Shown: piece by piece, positions 24,656 through 33,693 of the stretch
How positions within the stretch are numbered: the stretch's first letter is position 1
How the letters are laid out: each line of letters starts with the position of its first letter
Assembly: GCA_003242885.1 (NCBI GenBank)
Contig: QKMZ01000015.1
Location: 395,568-459,567, forward strand
Direction of reading: 5' to 3'
DNA: 64,000 nucleotides
DNA from: Candidatus Melainabacteria bacterium
GTDB taxonomy: Bacteria > Cyanobacteriota > Vampirovibrionia > Obscuribacterales > Obscuribacteraceae
Notes under the pieces: model-generated
Told to the model about the DNA's origin: nothing
Database searches by the model: none
Seen by the model: the letters and a program-made list of their open reading frames with translations, nothing else
Translations under genes and position numbers: made by a program

Positions 24656-26122
24656 TTAGTTTTTGCCGTAGGGATACCACCACGATTTTGGAGTCGTGGC
24701 GAATTCCCAGTGAACGTGTTTTGTTTCGCGGAATGAGTCGAGTCCTTCTTGCCCAAGCTCGCGCGCGCCACCACTGAGTTTCATTCCGCCGAATGGTCCT
24801 GCGTAATTGTCGGTGAGCGGGTCATTGATCCATACGGTTCCGGCTTTCGCTTCTTCTAAGAACAATTTTGCTTTCATAGGATCGCTTGTCAGCAGGCAGG
24901 CACCAAGACCAAACATACAGTCGTTAGCTAGTTCAATCGCTTGCTCGAAATCAGTGTATTCCATGAGTGGAATTGCCGGACCAAATGTTTCCTCCCTCAT
25001 AATCGTCATTGAGTGATCGACATTTGTCAAAATTGTCGGCTCATAAAAATAGCCCTTTTGCGGATTTTGCGGACGGCGGCCACCTGTCAAAACCTTGGCG
25101 CCATGCTGAATAGCATCGGCTATCTGACCTTCGACTTTCTCTCTATAGGTCGCTCCGATCATTGGTCCGATGTCTGTGGATGATTCTAGTCCAGGTCCGA
25201 GTTTCAATTCTTTGACATGAGCAACAAGCGCTTCTGTGAATTTTGCTGCTTTGTTCTTCGGCAAATAAACACGCTCTGTCGAAGTGCAAACTTGCCCCGC
25301 GTTTGTTAGCGCTGCATATGCAAGTGCTCGAGCTGCGACTTCCGGATCGGCGTCGTCGCAAATGACGAAGGCGTCTTTGCCACCAAGTTCTAAGTGCAGC
25401 TTCTTCATCATGGGCGCCGCAATTGATGCAATGCGCTGCCCTGTCGCCAGGCTACCGGTAAATGCGATAACCGGAACATCGATATGTTGCACAAGAGGCT
25501 CTGCAACTTCTTTGCCGAAGCCATTGATGACATTAATGACGCCAGGTGGGAAGTGGTCCCAGCAGTGCTCAGCAAGATATGCTGTGGAAAGAGGTGTCAC
25601 TTCGCTGGGTTTGATGATGACGGTGTTGCCCGAGGCAAGCGCAGGGGCAACTTTCCATGCCATCAAAAGCAGCGGGTAGTTCCAAGGAATAATGCAGGCA
25701 ACAACGCCATAGGGTTCTTTCAACACCAAGTTGAGCTGAGAATATTCACCCGAGGGCAAGACTCGTCCACGTTCATGGCGCCCCAATTCAGCGTAATAGT
25801 CAAACGTATTGACCAGCCATTCAAACTCTTCTTCGTTCTCTGGAACAGGCTTGCCTTCCTCCAAGGTCAGCAAATGAACAATTTTGTCTTTGTGTGCACG
25901 CATCTTCGCTGCCGCTTCGTGCATCAAATGCGCGCGTGTGTTGGCTGGCGTTTTGCGCCATTCTCTGAAAGCATCTTTTGCCGCTTTGACGGTCGCCTCA
26001 ACATCTTTAGGTGTACCCCGCGGAACCGTGTCGATTACTTCCTCTGTCGCAGGGTTTATAACTTCGATTGTTTCTGTGCCACCGCCCTTGGTGAACTTTC
26101 CATCGATGTAATGAAGAGGCAT
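24656..26122 (-). CDS. NAD(P)-dependent aldehyde dehydrogenase
   Basis: A 488-residue enzyme of the ALDH superfamily, closest in appearance to betaine-aldehyde and lactaldehyde dehydrogenases. Visible active-site residues are Asn148 (IPWNYP), Lys171 (KPSEVTP), Glu245 (LELGGKDAF) and the nucleophile Cys279 (NAGQVCTSTERVY). GPxFGGMKxSG near the C-terminus is also present (AGPFGGMKLSGG). RBS aagga, 5 nt upstream. It oxidises an aldehyde to the acid; the natural substrate is not clear and no pathway partners are adjacent. Confidence 0.93.
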   Translation of the reverse strand: MPLHYIDGKFTKGGGTETIEVINPATEEVIDTVPRGTPKDVEATVKAAKDAFREWRKTPANTRAHLMHEAAAKMRAHKDKIVHLLTLEEGKPVPENEEEFEWLVNTFDYYAELGRHERGRVLPSGEYSQLNLVLKEPYGVVACIIPWNYPLLLMAWKVAPALASGNTVIIKPSEVTPLSTAYLAEHCWDHFPPGVINVINGFGKEVAEPLVQHIDVPVIAFTGSLATGQRIASIAAPMMKKLHLELGGKDAFVICDDADPEVAARALAYAALTNAGQVCTSTERVYLPKNKAAKFTEALVAHVKELKLGPGLESSTDIGPMIGATYREKVEGQIADAIQHGAKVLTGGRRPQNPQKGYFYEPTILTNVDHSMTIMREETFGPAIPLMEYTDFEQAIELANDCMFGLGACLLTSDPMKAKLFLEEAKAGTVWINDPLTDNYAGPFGGMKLSGGARELGQEGLDSFRETKHVHWEFATTPKSWWYPYGKN

Positions 26123-26190
26123 ATGCTAATCCTTTGACTTCTGGGTGCGTCATTGCAAGTAGGCTGAATATTCTACCGTAGAAATCGAAA

Positions 26191-26210
26191 GGGAGGCGTA
26201 TTGCGCCCCC
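26191..26210. repeat. Short GC palindrome between genes
   Basis: GGGAGGCGTATTGCGCCCCC is a hairpin with GGCG/CGCC arms and resembles the ATTGC core of the palindromes at 13.9 kb. It lies between the TadG-like gene and the aldehyde dehydrogenase gene, both on the minus strand, and may end transcription of the former. Confidence 0.4.
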
Positions 26211-26247
26211 CTTTCTCGTCATGCCGTGGGAAAACTTCGTGTATTTG

Positions 26248-28122
26248 TTATTGGTGCGAATACCCGCCACGCCCATTCTTAATCAGGCTGATGGTGTTTG
26301 TATCCATTTTCTCTGTTGGCAGCACTAGACCTCCTATTTCAATGTCCACGGCAAGTCCGCCGCTGTAATAGCTTCTTCTTGGTTGCAGGCTGACCGTTTT
26401 TCCATCTGCGCCTTTGAAGGTAGACTTTGCATCCAGCGGATTTTGAAGTGTAAGCCCTGTGGCAAGTCGACCTTTGTGTACTGCACCGGCAATAAAATCA
26501 TCACCTCCGTATTCAGGCAGTTCGCACCAGTTGAGCGGAGAGCCGGCGATAGGTTGCCCAGCATGCTTGCCTCCTGTATCTATGCCAAGTCTCTTAACGT
26601 TGTTTCTAAAAATGATAATTGGATTGAGCCCGGCTGTCGTACTTGTGTCGACAGTGGTCGAGACTTGCCCTTCAGAGGTAACACCAGGTGGAAACGGACT
26701 CTTGGCGATTACCCTGCGGGAAATACTTCCGTCGTTCTTAAATTCATAGGCATAAAGATCGTTGGGTCTCGACTGAAACCTCTGGCTCAGCATATCCATT
26801 ATTGCGCCGACGCGTGGGCGCAGATGTCCGTTGCGCAGCCAGTAATACAAATGCTCTGCGAATTGTTGTGAAGTTCCATCCGCACTATCCAACTTGCTCG
26901 GTCTCATCTTCGCGAGCGGATCGATAGGGTAGTCTCCTCCTATTGATTGATAAGTCATAGTCATCCTGTCGCGAAAGTTCGAAGGTTCGAGCAAGTCGCT
27001 CCACGTGTGCATTCCTTGAACTGTGGAGCCGCAGAAGCGCATGGTCATGACTCCTGCAGGTCCGTTATCTTCCATGCTGTATGGCTGCGCTGCGGCAGCA
27101 AATTCAATCTTGCCAGGAGCATCTAAGCCAAACGGAAGCACATGTCTGAAAGAACTGTTGCGAGTAAAAGTTGCTTTGACTTTGACAATGGAATTGATGT
27201 GATCGTCGTCGGCAGCGCAGAAATCCGCCGGGCTAACTAATGATGATGACTTTCCAACACCTGCAAATGTGTATGATTTATCCAGGAATGGAACTTCCAC
27301 GAATGCGCGATACTCGTTGTCGACTGCTTGTCCTTTTTCGACATGGGCGAAATTGCTGGGGCTGGGTAACGGAACCGCTGTTCTTGCAGCGCTGGATAGC
27401 CAGCCGTTTTCAATCTCCAAAGACTCTAGTTTCAAGCTTGGTGGAAGATTTGCTTTGAGAAAGTCTGCGACATCTCGTTCTATTTGAATCTTTTGACCAT
27501 GATTGTCTTCCAACTGATCAAAGCTTGAGCCCACTGTCTTTTGTCGCTTTGCCTTGCCGCTCTTAGATGCTGTGTTTTCATCAATTAATGTTTTGCTCTG
27601 CAAACCTTTATTGTTGGGCTCGACTGCAGATTTGAGCGCAGTATTCAACTCATCTATTGTTGATTGCAATGATTCGCGATCATCTTCAGCCAATTCGCTT
27701 ATCCACTTATTCTGTATCTCGTGCCCGAGAATAGCGAGCTGTCTGACCGTCCCAACTAAGGTGTTTATGCTGGTGACAGGCAGCGGTTCGCCGTCCGGTG
27801 CCTTCGTCGCTTCACCATTTGGCGGATAATTACTGAGCGATACATATCCGAAATCGGGGTCGTTAACTATTACGCGTGATAAGTCATTTGCTGCGACAAG
27901 TGCTGCCGCTTCAACCGCGCTTTTGGCTCTATCGCGATCAATTGCATATAGACCTCCCTGGGCAGCGAGCATAAGCAGCGGCACCAGAATCAAGCAAGAA
28001 CACGCCAAGACGAGCAGAAGGATGTTGCCATTCTGATTGCGCCTGTCATTGAGACTTCGTCGTGCAATCCTGGGGAAACCTGGGTTTGCATGACTGAATT
28101 TCACCTGATGAAAGTAGTTCAT
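26248..28122 (-). CDS. TadG-like secreted/pilus-associated protein
   Basis: 624 residues from the ATG at 28122, or 632 from 28146. Residues about 30-75 match the Tad pilus N-terminal pattern: a basic stretch, GNILLLVLACSCLILVPLLMLAAQGGLY, then a helix rich in Ala (RAKSAVEAAALVAANDLSRV). Such Tad/TadE-G-type proteins are exported, membrane-anchored and associated with Flp pilus machinery. The rest (75-620) is a large extracellular region with coiled-coil segments near 130-200 and beta-rich parts later; I cannot assign domains. No other tad gene is in the window, so a stand-alone role is possible. Confidence 0.75.
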   Translation of the reverse strand: MNYFHQVKFSHANPGFPRIARRSLNDRRNQNGNILLLVLACSCLILVPLLMLAAQGGLYAIDRDRAKSAVEAAALVAANDLSRVIVNDPDFGYVSLSNYPPNGEATKAPDGEPLPVTSINTLVGTVRQLAILGHEIQNKWISELAEDDRESLQSTIDELNTALKSAVEPNNKGLQSKTLIDENTASKSGKAKRQKTVGSSFDQLEDNHGQKIQIERDVADFLKANLPPSLKLESLEIENGWLSSAARTAVPLPSPSNFAHVEKGQAVDNEYRAFVEVPFLDKSYTFAGVGKSSSLVSPADFCAADDDHINSIVKVKATFTRNSSFRHVLPFGLDAPGKIEFAAAAQPYSMEDNGPAGVMTMRFCGSTVQGMHTWSDLLEPSNFRDRMTMTYQSIGGDYPIDPLAKMRPSKLDSADGTSQQFAEHLYYWLRNGHLRPRVGAIMDMLSQRFQSRPNDLYAYEFKNDGSISRRVIAKSPFPPGVTSEGQVSTTVDTSTTAGLNPIIIFRNNVKRLGIDTGGKHAGQPIAGSPLNWCELPEYGGDDFIAGAVHKGRLATGLTLQNPLDAKSTFKGADGKTVSLQPRRSYYSGGLAVDIEIGGLVLPTEKMDTNTISLIKNGRGGYSHQ

Positions 28123-28154
28123 ATCGAATCCAATTGAAAGTGGCATGACTGCTG

Positions 28155-28275
28155 CCGAAGGTTCGGTGCCATAGAACTCGTGAACAATTTACGAGGAGTT
28201 TTGTTCTATGGCACTTACCTTTCGGTCAACCCCTTGACCGTTGCTTACAAACAATTGCTGGTTGTTTGTATTTTT
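28155..28275 (+). ncRNA. Candidate structured RNA: three consecutive hairpins
   Basis: A stack of inverted repeats fills this gap. Hairpin A: GTGCCATAGAAC (28166-28177) pairs perfectly with 28203-28214, with an inner CTCGT/ACGAG pair and outer CCGAAGG/CCTTTCGG arms (28155-28225). Hairpin B: CGGTCAA-CCCC-TTGACCG (28223-28240). Hairpin C: TACAAACAA-N7-TTGTTTGTA (28246-28270) followed by TTTTT, terminator-like on the plus strand. Both flanking genes are on the minus strand, so this could be a plus-strand small RNA, or a structured leader of the TadG-like gene. No known RNA family is recognised. Confidence 0.5.
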
Positions 28276-28312
28276 CGATCAGCATGGAGCTTGGAGATTT
28301 CTCAACCTATTA

Positions 28313-29575
28313 TCACTTTTGATTTTTTAGGTTTTTCGGATTCTTTGGTATCGGCCTTGGTTTTGGTTCCTTTGGAGTTTTTGGTTTCTTGGGCTTCTTG
28401 GGTTTTGGCTCCTTAGGAGGTTTAGGCGGCTTCGGTTCCTTCGGCGGTTTTGTATCCGGCGGAGGAGGTGGCGGTGGTGGCGGAGGTGGTGGCGGTGGAT
28501 CCGGGTCTTGCGTACCCAAGTTGTTGACCAAAACCTGCATTTGCGGCGTGGTTCGACCACCTACCGGTTGCACGCTAAACATATAGTCCGCTGGATACCA
28601 CGCTCCTGCGGTCCAATATGTGTAGCCGGTCCAAACGTCTTTATTGGCATGCATGTATTTGACTACTGCATCCAAAAGTGCCAGCGCGTTAGCATCTTGT
28701 GGAACCCCGAATTCGCTCAGGAATGCTGTGCGATGGTTTTGTCTGCACCATGCCGTAAACGCGCTCAGCGTGGCCACCCCGTTTGCCGGTGACATTGTGT
28801 CGGTATGAGTGCCCGACCCATCGTAATCGAAATATTGGTGCATGTCATACGACCAATTATTTCCAGGGTCAGTGATGTTGATCATTGCGGAGGCATTTTC
28901 CTGAATAAAATTGACAGGGTGCATCCAGTTGGTTGATGGAACGAGAATCAGGTTGGTAGCGCCTGTGGCACGAATGCCGTTAATGGCAGCCTGCGATGAA
29001 GCGCACCAAGTAGTAGGCGTCATGCCACCACCTATGGGTTCATTCATCAAACCGAATATGACTTTAGAATTGCCTTTGTAGTGAGTCGCTAAGCGGCTCC
29101 AGAAGTCGGCAAACATACTGTTCGGCCAGCCGTTTGTAACTCCAACAAGTTTTGTTTTGTACTCGCCGTAGTTATGTGGATCGAGAATAGTGTTCATTCC
29201 TTTGGCGGTAATCATGTTCACCACTGCGTCCAGTCGACCCAGCTCGGCTGTGTCAAGCGGACCATTCTCAGTGGGTTGCATACGATCCCAAGAAAAACAC
29301 ACTCGAATTGTATTCATCCCCTTCGACGCGAAGAAATCGATATCTGATTGAGATGGATACACGTAGTCCCAGTTGTACCTGGCTGGAACCCATTTTTGAT
29401 TGAATTCGCCTCCCGAAATGTTTACGCCCTGGTACGCCATTCCACCAGTAGCCAAAGCAGCATTGGTGGCGTAAAGCAACGCAATGCCTAAAGCTATACA
29501 AGCGGAAATTGGTGAGCGCTGATATCCTAGCAAGCCCGAGAGTCGCTTACGAGGACGCTTTTGTCCAATTACCAT
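28313..29575 (-). CDS. Glycoside hydrolase family 5 enzyme with Pro/Lys tail
   Basis: 420 residues. A membrane-spanning signal (about 24-43) precedes a GH5 TIM barrel (about 48-355). The acid/base Glu179 is in FGLMNEP and the nucleophile Glu288 in AFLSEFG; conserved RVCFSWDRMQP and LDPHNYG also fit GH5 cellulase-type endoglucanases. A run of about 15 prolines (359-373) leads into a KPPKEPKPKKP-type tail to the C-terminus, strongly cationic and lacking a known carbohydrate-binding module. It probably cleaves a beta-1,4 glucan outside the membrane; the tail may hold the enzyme to anionic surface polymers. That last point is inference. Confidence 0.88.
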   Translation of the reverse strand: MVIGQKRPRKRLSGLLGYQRSPISACIALGIALLYATNAALATGGMAYQGVNISGGEFNQKWVPARYNWDYVYPSQSDIDFFASKGMNTIRVCFSWDRMQPTENGPLDTAELGRLDAVVNMITAKGMNTILDPHNYGEYKTKLVGVTNGWPNSMFADFWSRLATHYKGNSKVIFGLMNEPIGGGMTPTTWCASSQAAINGIRATGATNLILVPSTNWMHPVNFIQENASAMINITDPGNNWSYDMHQYFDYDGSGTHTDTMSPANGVATLSAFTAWCRQNHRTAFLSEFGVPQDANALALLDAVVKYMHANKDVWTGYTYWTAGAWYPADYMFSVQPVGGRTTPQMQVLVNNLGTQDPDPPPPPPPPPPPPPPDTKPPKEPKPPKPPKEPKPKKPKKPKTPKEPKPRPIPKNPKNLKNQK

Positions 29576-29951
29576 TACTTACCTACTCCTTTGTGAGGTC
29601 GCCATCGCGCTCCTCCTGAAGCCTGCGCGGTGTCCGCTGCCAGCCCACAAGGCAGTAGTGCACCAGAAAACTTCAGTCGGTTTGATATGGCTGACTCACT
29701 TCCGACACAACCATCCTATGGTCGGAATGTGAGGACCGTGTGAAGACCTGCCAGTAAGTAATAGGTCATTTACGCTAAAGTAATTACGCCCGAAAAAAAT
29801 ACCTCGGTAACGTCTTCAACCAAAAGATAATCAATTTCTTGTTAGGTGCTTACTTGTGAAATTCTTGTGAAAGTCTCATTGTCTCAATCTATTAAAGAAC
29901 CATTGGTGAGATTAGCGAATAAAACTCGCGACCAACGAATAAAAGCTGCAC
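29576..29951. other. Intergenic region upstream of the GH5 gene
   Basis: 376 bp without a supported gene. It contains a 7-bp inverted repeat TTCCGAC-N14-GTCGGAA (29700-29727), which has no T-run on either side and could be an operator, and a short direct repeat CTTGTGAAA (about 29853-29874). No convincing promoter or RNA gene was identified. It carries the GH5 promoter by position and the end of the ABC-F transcript. Confidence 0.5.
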
Positions 29952-31664
29952 TCACTTTTTGTCTTTGCGCAGTTTGTCTTTCTCTTTCTGCTTTGCGAGT
30001 TTTTCAGCGCGGCGCTTTGCCTCTTCTTCGGCGTGTTTTTTGGCAATCGCCTGATTCTTCTCTTCTTCTTTTTTCTCTAAATAATAGTGATAATTACCGC
30101 TGTAGCTCACCAGTTCGCCGTCACGAATCTCGACTATGCGATTGGCGATCTTAGAGATGAAATAACGATCGTGAGAAATAACCACGACCGTTCCAAGATA
30201 ATGAGTAATGGCTTCTTCGATCATCTCTTTGGCCGGAATATCGAGGTGGTTTGTAGGTTCATCAAGAACAAGAAAATTTGCAGACTGGAGCATCATTTTT
30301 GCTAATGCCAGACGCGCTTTCTCTCCCCCACTCAATGAGCCTACCTTTTTGAAAACCTCATCACCCGGGAAAAGAAAACATCCCAGGAGCGTTCTTATTT
30401 TTGTATCAGGCCAATCAACAACTTCATCAGCAATCGTACTCAGAACAGTTTTACTTAAATCGAGCGCTTCTGCCTGGTTTTGTTCGAAGTACGCTGGAAT
30501 GATGTTGTGCTCGCCCATCGCGCAAGTCCCTTCTGTGGGCTTTTCAGTACCCATTAGAAGCCTGAGCAAAGTAGATTTGCCACTGCCGTTTGGTCCCAGC
30601 AATGCAATTCTGTCTCCGCGATCGATATCGAGGTTGGCGCCGAGGAAGACGACTTTATCGCCATAGCTATGGGTCACATCGCGAATTGTCGCAACTTCTC
30701 TACCACTGCGAATGGCTTCTGGAAAGCGAAATCTCAGCGTTGTTTCTTCCGTCTCTGGTGCATCGATTATTTCGATTTTGTCGAGTTGTTTCTCACGGCT
30801 CTTCGCTTGAGTGCTTCGTGTGGCACTGGCACGGAATCTGTCGACGAATGCTTGTTGTTTTTCCAACTCGCGTTGTTGGCGCTCGTAGGCGGCTTGTTGC
30901 GCTTCACGTACTTGCTGTCTGGCTGTGACGTATGCGGTGTAGTTGCCGAGGTAGCAAGTAGAAACACCGCGCTCAACTTCTACAATGCTGGTGCACAAGC
31001 GGTCGAGAAACTCTCTATCGTGAGAAATGATCACCATAGGAATACTCAGACCCTTCAAATACTTTTCCAGCCACTCGACCGTTTCCAAATCAATATGGTT
31101 GGTAGGTTCGTCCAATAGCAATAATTGCGGTTCTTGCAACATAATTTTGCCGAGACCTATTCGCATTTGCCAGCCACCGCTGAACTCTCCCACTAGCCTA
31201 TCTGCATCAGCCAGCGACATGCCTATTTCCGGCAAAATCTTTTCAGCCTTGTGCTCCAGCGCGTATCCATCTTTAGCCTCGAACTCGCGCTGCAGTTTGT
31301 CCAGGCGGTTAAGCAACTTGTTTATATCGTCAGGTCCGGCTGTTTCCAACTCGTGCTGCACCACATGCAGTGCGTGGCGGATTTCTTCAACGTCCTTGAA
31401 TGCTCGAAGCAATTCGTCGACGACGGTGTTTTCTACGTGCACATCAAATTCTTGACTGAGGCAAGCGACTTTCAATCCTGCCGGTTTGATGACATTGCCC
31501 GATGTTGGTTCAATCTCACCCATGATGATCTTGAATTGCGTAGTTTTGCCTGCGCCATTCGCACCGACCAATCCAATTCGTTCCCCGGTTTTAACTTCCC
31601 AGGTGACTTCTCTAAGTGCTTCGCCGGTCGGGAAGATTTTGCTAATTTTGTCGAGTCTGAGCAT
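29952..31664 (-). CDS. ABC-F family ATPase
   Basis: A 570-residue protein with two ABC ATPase domains and no membrane segments. Domain 1: GANGAGKTT (Walker A), EFSGGWQMRIGLGKIM, LLLDEPTNHIDLE. Domain 2: GPNGSGKST, GSLSGGEKARLALAKMM, LVLDEPTNHLDI. A Glu/Gln/Arg linker (ARQQVREAQQAAYERQQRELEKQ) joins them, and the C-terminus is Lys/Glu-rich. ABC-F proteins act on the ribosome in translation rescue or drug resistance; the subclass cannot be fixed by eye. Divergent from the second ABC-F gene at 31839. Confidence 0.92.
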   Translation of the reverse strand: MLRLDKISKIFPTGEALREVTWEVKTGERIGLVGANGAGKTTQFKIIMGEIEPTSGNVIKPAGLKVACLSQEFDVHVENTVVDELLRAFKDVEEIRHALHVVQHELETAGPDDINKLLNRLDKLQREFEAKDGYALEHKAEKILPEIGMSLADADRLVGEFSGGWQMRIGLGKIMLQEPQLLLLDEPTNHIDLETVEWLEKYLKGLSIPMVIISHDREFLDRLCTSIVEVERGVSTCYLGNYTAYVTARQQVREAQQAAYERQQRELEKQQAFVDRFRASATRSTQAKSREKQLDKIEIIDAPETEETTLRFRFPEAIRSGREVATIRDVTHSYGDKVVFLGANLDIDRGDRIALLGPNGSGKSTLLRLLMGTEKPTEGTCAMGEHNIIPAYFEQNQAEALDLSKTVLSTIADEVVDWPDTKIRTLLGCFLFPGDEVFKKVGSLSGGEKARLALAKMMLQSANFLVLDEPTNHLDIPAKEMIEEAITHYLGTVVVISHDRYFISKIANRIVEIRDGELVSYSGNYHYYLEKKEEEKNQAIAKKHAEEEAKRRAEKLAKQKEKDKLRKDKK

Positions 31665-31838
31665 TGCCGTTGAGTTTCCCTGTGAGCTTTTATTCGTTTA
31701 ACAAAGCTCGTGTTTCTCTGAGACGCGGGAGCCGCGTACTCGACTATTAGAGCACTCTTACGACAAAATGGCGTAGAGACAACGAAAAAGCCTAATTTTT
31801 TGGCTATTATTTCTCCACACAAAAGGAGACATTGGCGC

Positions 31839-33641
31839 TTGGGAATTCTCGTCAGCTGCCAGACAATCAGTAAGTCATACAGTTCTCGACCGCTCTTTAC
31901 CGACATCTCATTTGGGATTGAAGAGCGCGAGCGTATCGGTCTTATCGGTCCTAACGGCGCCGGTAAATCAACTTTGCTTAAGATATTGGCAGGCACGGTC
32001 GAGCCCGATGGCGGGTCGGTTGTATCCCGCAGGCAGCTTCGTATCTCGTTCTTAACACAAGAGCAGACGTATCCTGCCGATGCCACGGTCGCGGACATCG
32101 TAGCTGCAGCCGCTCGGGAAGTTGAATTTGAAGAGCACGAACGTGCCGCTTCCGTCGACTCGACCCTCACCGATATTGGCTTCCCCGACCGCAATGCCGC
32201 CGCCGGCACGCTTTCCGGCGGTTGGAAAAAACGCCTGGCAATCGCCTGCGTTTTAGCCCAGCAACCTGAACTTCTGTTCATGGACGAGCCTACCAACCAT
32301 TTGGACCTGGAAGGCATTCTCTGGCTGGAGGGCGTTCTCAAGAAATCCAATTTTGCCTACCTCGTAATCAGCCATGACAGGGCGTTTTTGGAGTCAGTAG
32401 CCAATCGAGTCATAGAACTCAACCCAACCTATCCGCAGGGTTTCCTCAGCGTAAAAGGCAATTACAGCCAGTTTCTCGAAGCAAAGGATGTGCAAGTAGA
32501 GGCACAGGTCCACCAGCAGCAAGCGCTGGCAAGCAAGGTCCGGCGCGAGATTGCGTGGCTGCAGCGCGGAGCACGCGCGCGGCAGACCAAGGCGCGTGGG
32601 CGTATTAAGGACGCAGGGGAGTTGATGGAGCAGTTGGCAGAAGTGAAGCAGCGAAATTCGCTCACTTCACCTGTCGAAATCGGCTTCGACGCATCTGGGC
32701 GCAAAACCAAAGAACTTCTCTCGCTCAAGGGTATTTCTAAATCGGTTGGCGGACGCAGGCTCTTGTCCGATTTTGATTTGGTCATCTCGCCTGGGACAAA
32801 ACTTGGAATTGCCGGTCGTAATGGCACAGGCAAGACGACTCTTCTGAGAATTATTGCGGGTGATTTGCAACCTGATGGAGGAACGATCAAGCGCGCTGAC
32901 GATCTCAAAGTCGTCTGGTTCGATCAAACCAGAGAACAGCTGGATCAAACCAAAACCCTCAAAGACTCGCTCAGCCACCAGGGCGAGTCGGTCACTTATC
33001 GCGGCAGAAACATGCATATCGCGAGTTGGGCGCGGAAGTTTTTGTTCAAACCTGATCAATTGAACATGCCGATCAGCTATCTTTCCGGCGGTGAGCAAGC
33101 GCGAATTCTCATCGCTAACTTGATGCTAAAAACCGCTGATATCCTCATTCTGGACGAACCAACCAACGACCTCGATATTCCATCGCTGGAAGTTTTGGAA
33201 GAGAGTTTGGAGGATTTCCCTGGTGCGGTAATTCTCGTCACGCACGATCGAATGATGCTCGACTCTGTTTCCAAATATCTTCTTGCGCTTGATGGTAAGG
33301 GCAAAGCCGAATTCTTTGTTGATTACGAACAATACGAGCAGGTTGCTGAAGAATTCGCGTCGGACGAAGAAGCAAAGCCTGTGAAGCAGGATAAACCTGC
33401 CAAACCAGCGGGAAAAGTTCGCTCTGGCTTATCCACTGCTGAGGCGCGCGAGTTGGAGCGTCTGCCGGACAAAATTGAAAAGAAGGAAGCCTCTCTACTG
33501 ACAATTCAGACTGACATGAGCAAGCCTGAAGTTTCGTCGAATCACGTAAAGCTGCAAGAGTTGATGAAGCAGCAAGAGCAAGTTCAAAGGGAGCTAGATC
33601 AGCTATTCAAAAGCTGGGAAGAACTTGAAGCCAAACGGTAA
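31839..33641 (+). CDS. uup: ABC-F ATPase, Uup-like
   Basis: 600 residues from the TTG at 31839, chosen because aaaggag lies 10 nt upstream; an earlier TTG at 31800 has no RBS. Two ABC domains: GPNGAGKST, TLSGGWKKRLAIACVL, LLFMDEPTNHLDLE; then GRNGTGKTT, YLSGGEQARILIANLM, LILDEPTNDLDIPSLE. The second EPTNDLD, the ARQTKARGRI linker and the C-terminal coiled coil (ELERLPDKIEKKEASLLTIQTDM) are features of Uup. Uup helps tolerate precise excision and ribosome stress in other bacteria. The two ABC-F genes share a 174-bp divergent promoter region. Confidence 0.92.
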   Translation: MGILVSCQTISKSYSSRPLFTDISFGIEERERIGLIGPNGAGKSTLLKILAGTVEPDGGSVVSRRQLRISFLTQEQTYPADATVADIVAAAAREVEFEEHERAASVDSTLTDIGFPDRNAAAGTLSGGWKKRLAIACVLAQQPELLFMDEPTNHLDLEGILWLEGVLKKSNFAYLVISHDRAFLESVANRVIELNPTYPQGFLSVKGNYSQFLEAKDVQVEAQVHQQQALASKVRREIAWLQRGARARQTKARGRIKDAGELMEQLAEVKQRNSLTSPVEIGFDASGRKTKELLSLKGISKSVGGRRLLSDFDLVISPGTKLGIAGRNGTGKTTLLRIIAGDLQPDGGTIKRADDLKVVWFDQTREQLDQTKTLKDSLSHQGESVTYRGRNMHIASWARKFLFKPDQLNMPISYLSGGEQARILIANLMLKTADILILDEPTNDLDIPSLEVLEESLEDFPGAVILVTHDRMMLDSVSKYLLALDGKGKAEFFVDYEQYEQVAEEFASDEEAKPVKQDKPAKPAGKVRSGLSTAEARELERLPDKIEKKEASLLTIQTDMSKPEVSSNHVKLQELMKQQEQVQRELDQLFKSWEELEAKR

Positions 33642-33693
33642 ATCCCGGGAGCGCGGGCGGCTCGCCTGCATTTTTTCACAAAGAGGAAAGGAA

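Noticed and set aside
28180..28416. A 78-codon plus-strand frame through the three-hairpin element
   Set aside because: It runs antisense into the GH5 proline/lysine tail and lacks protein-like character; the inverted repeats explain the sequence better.
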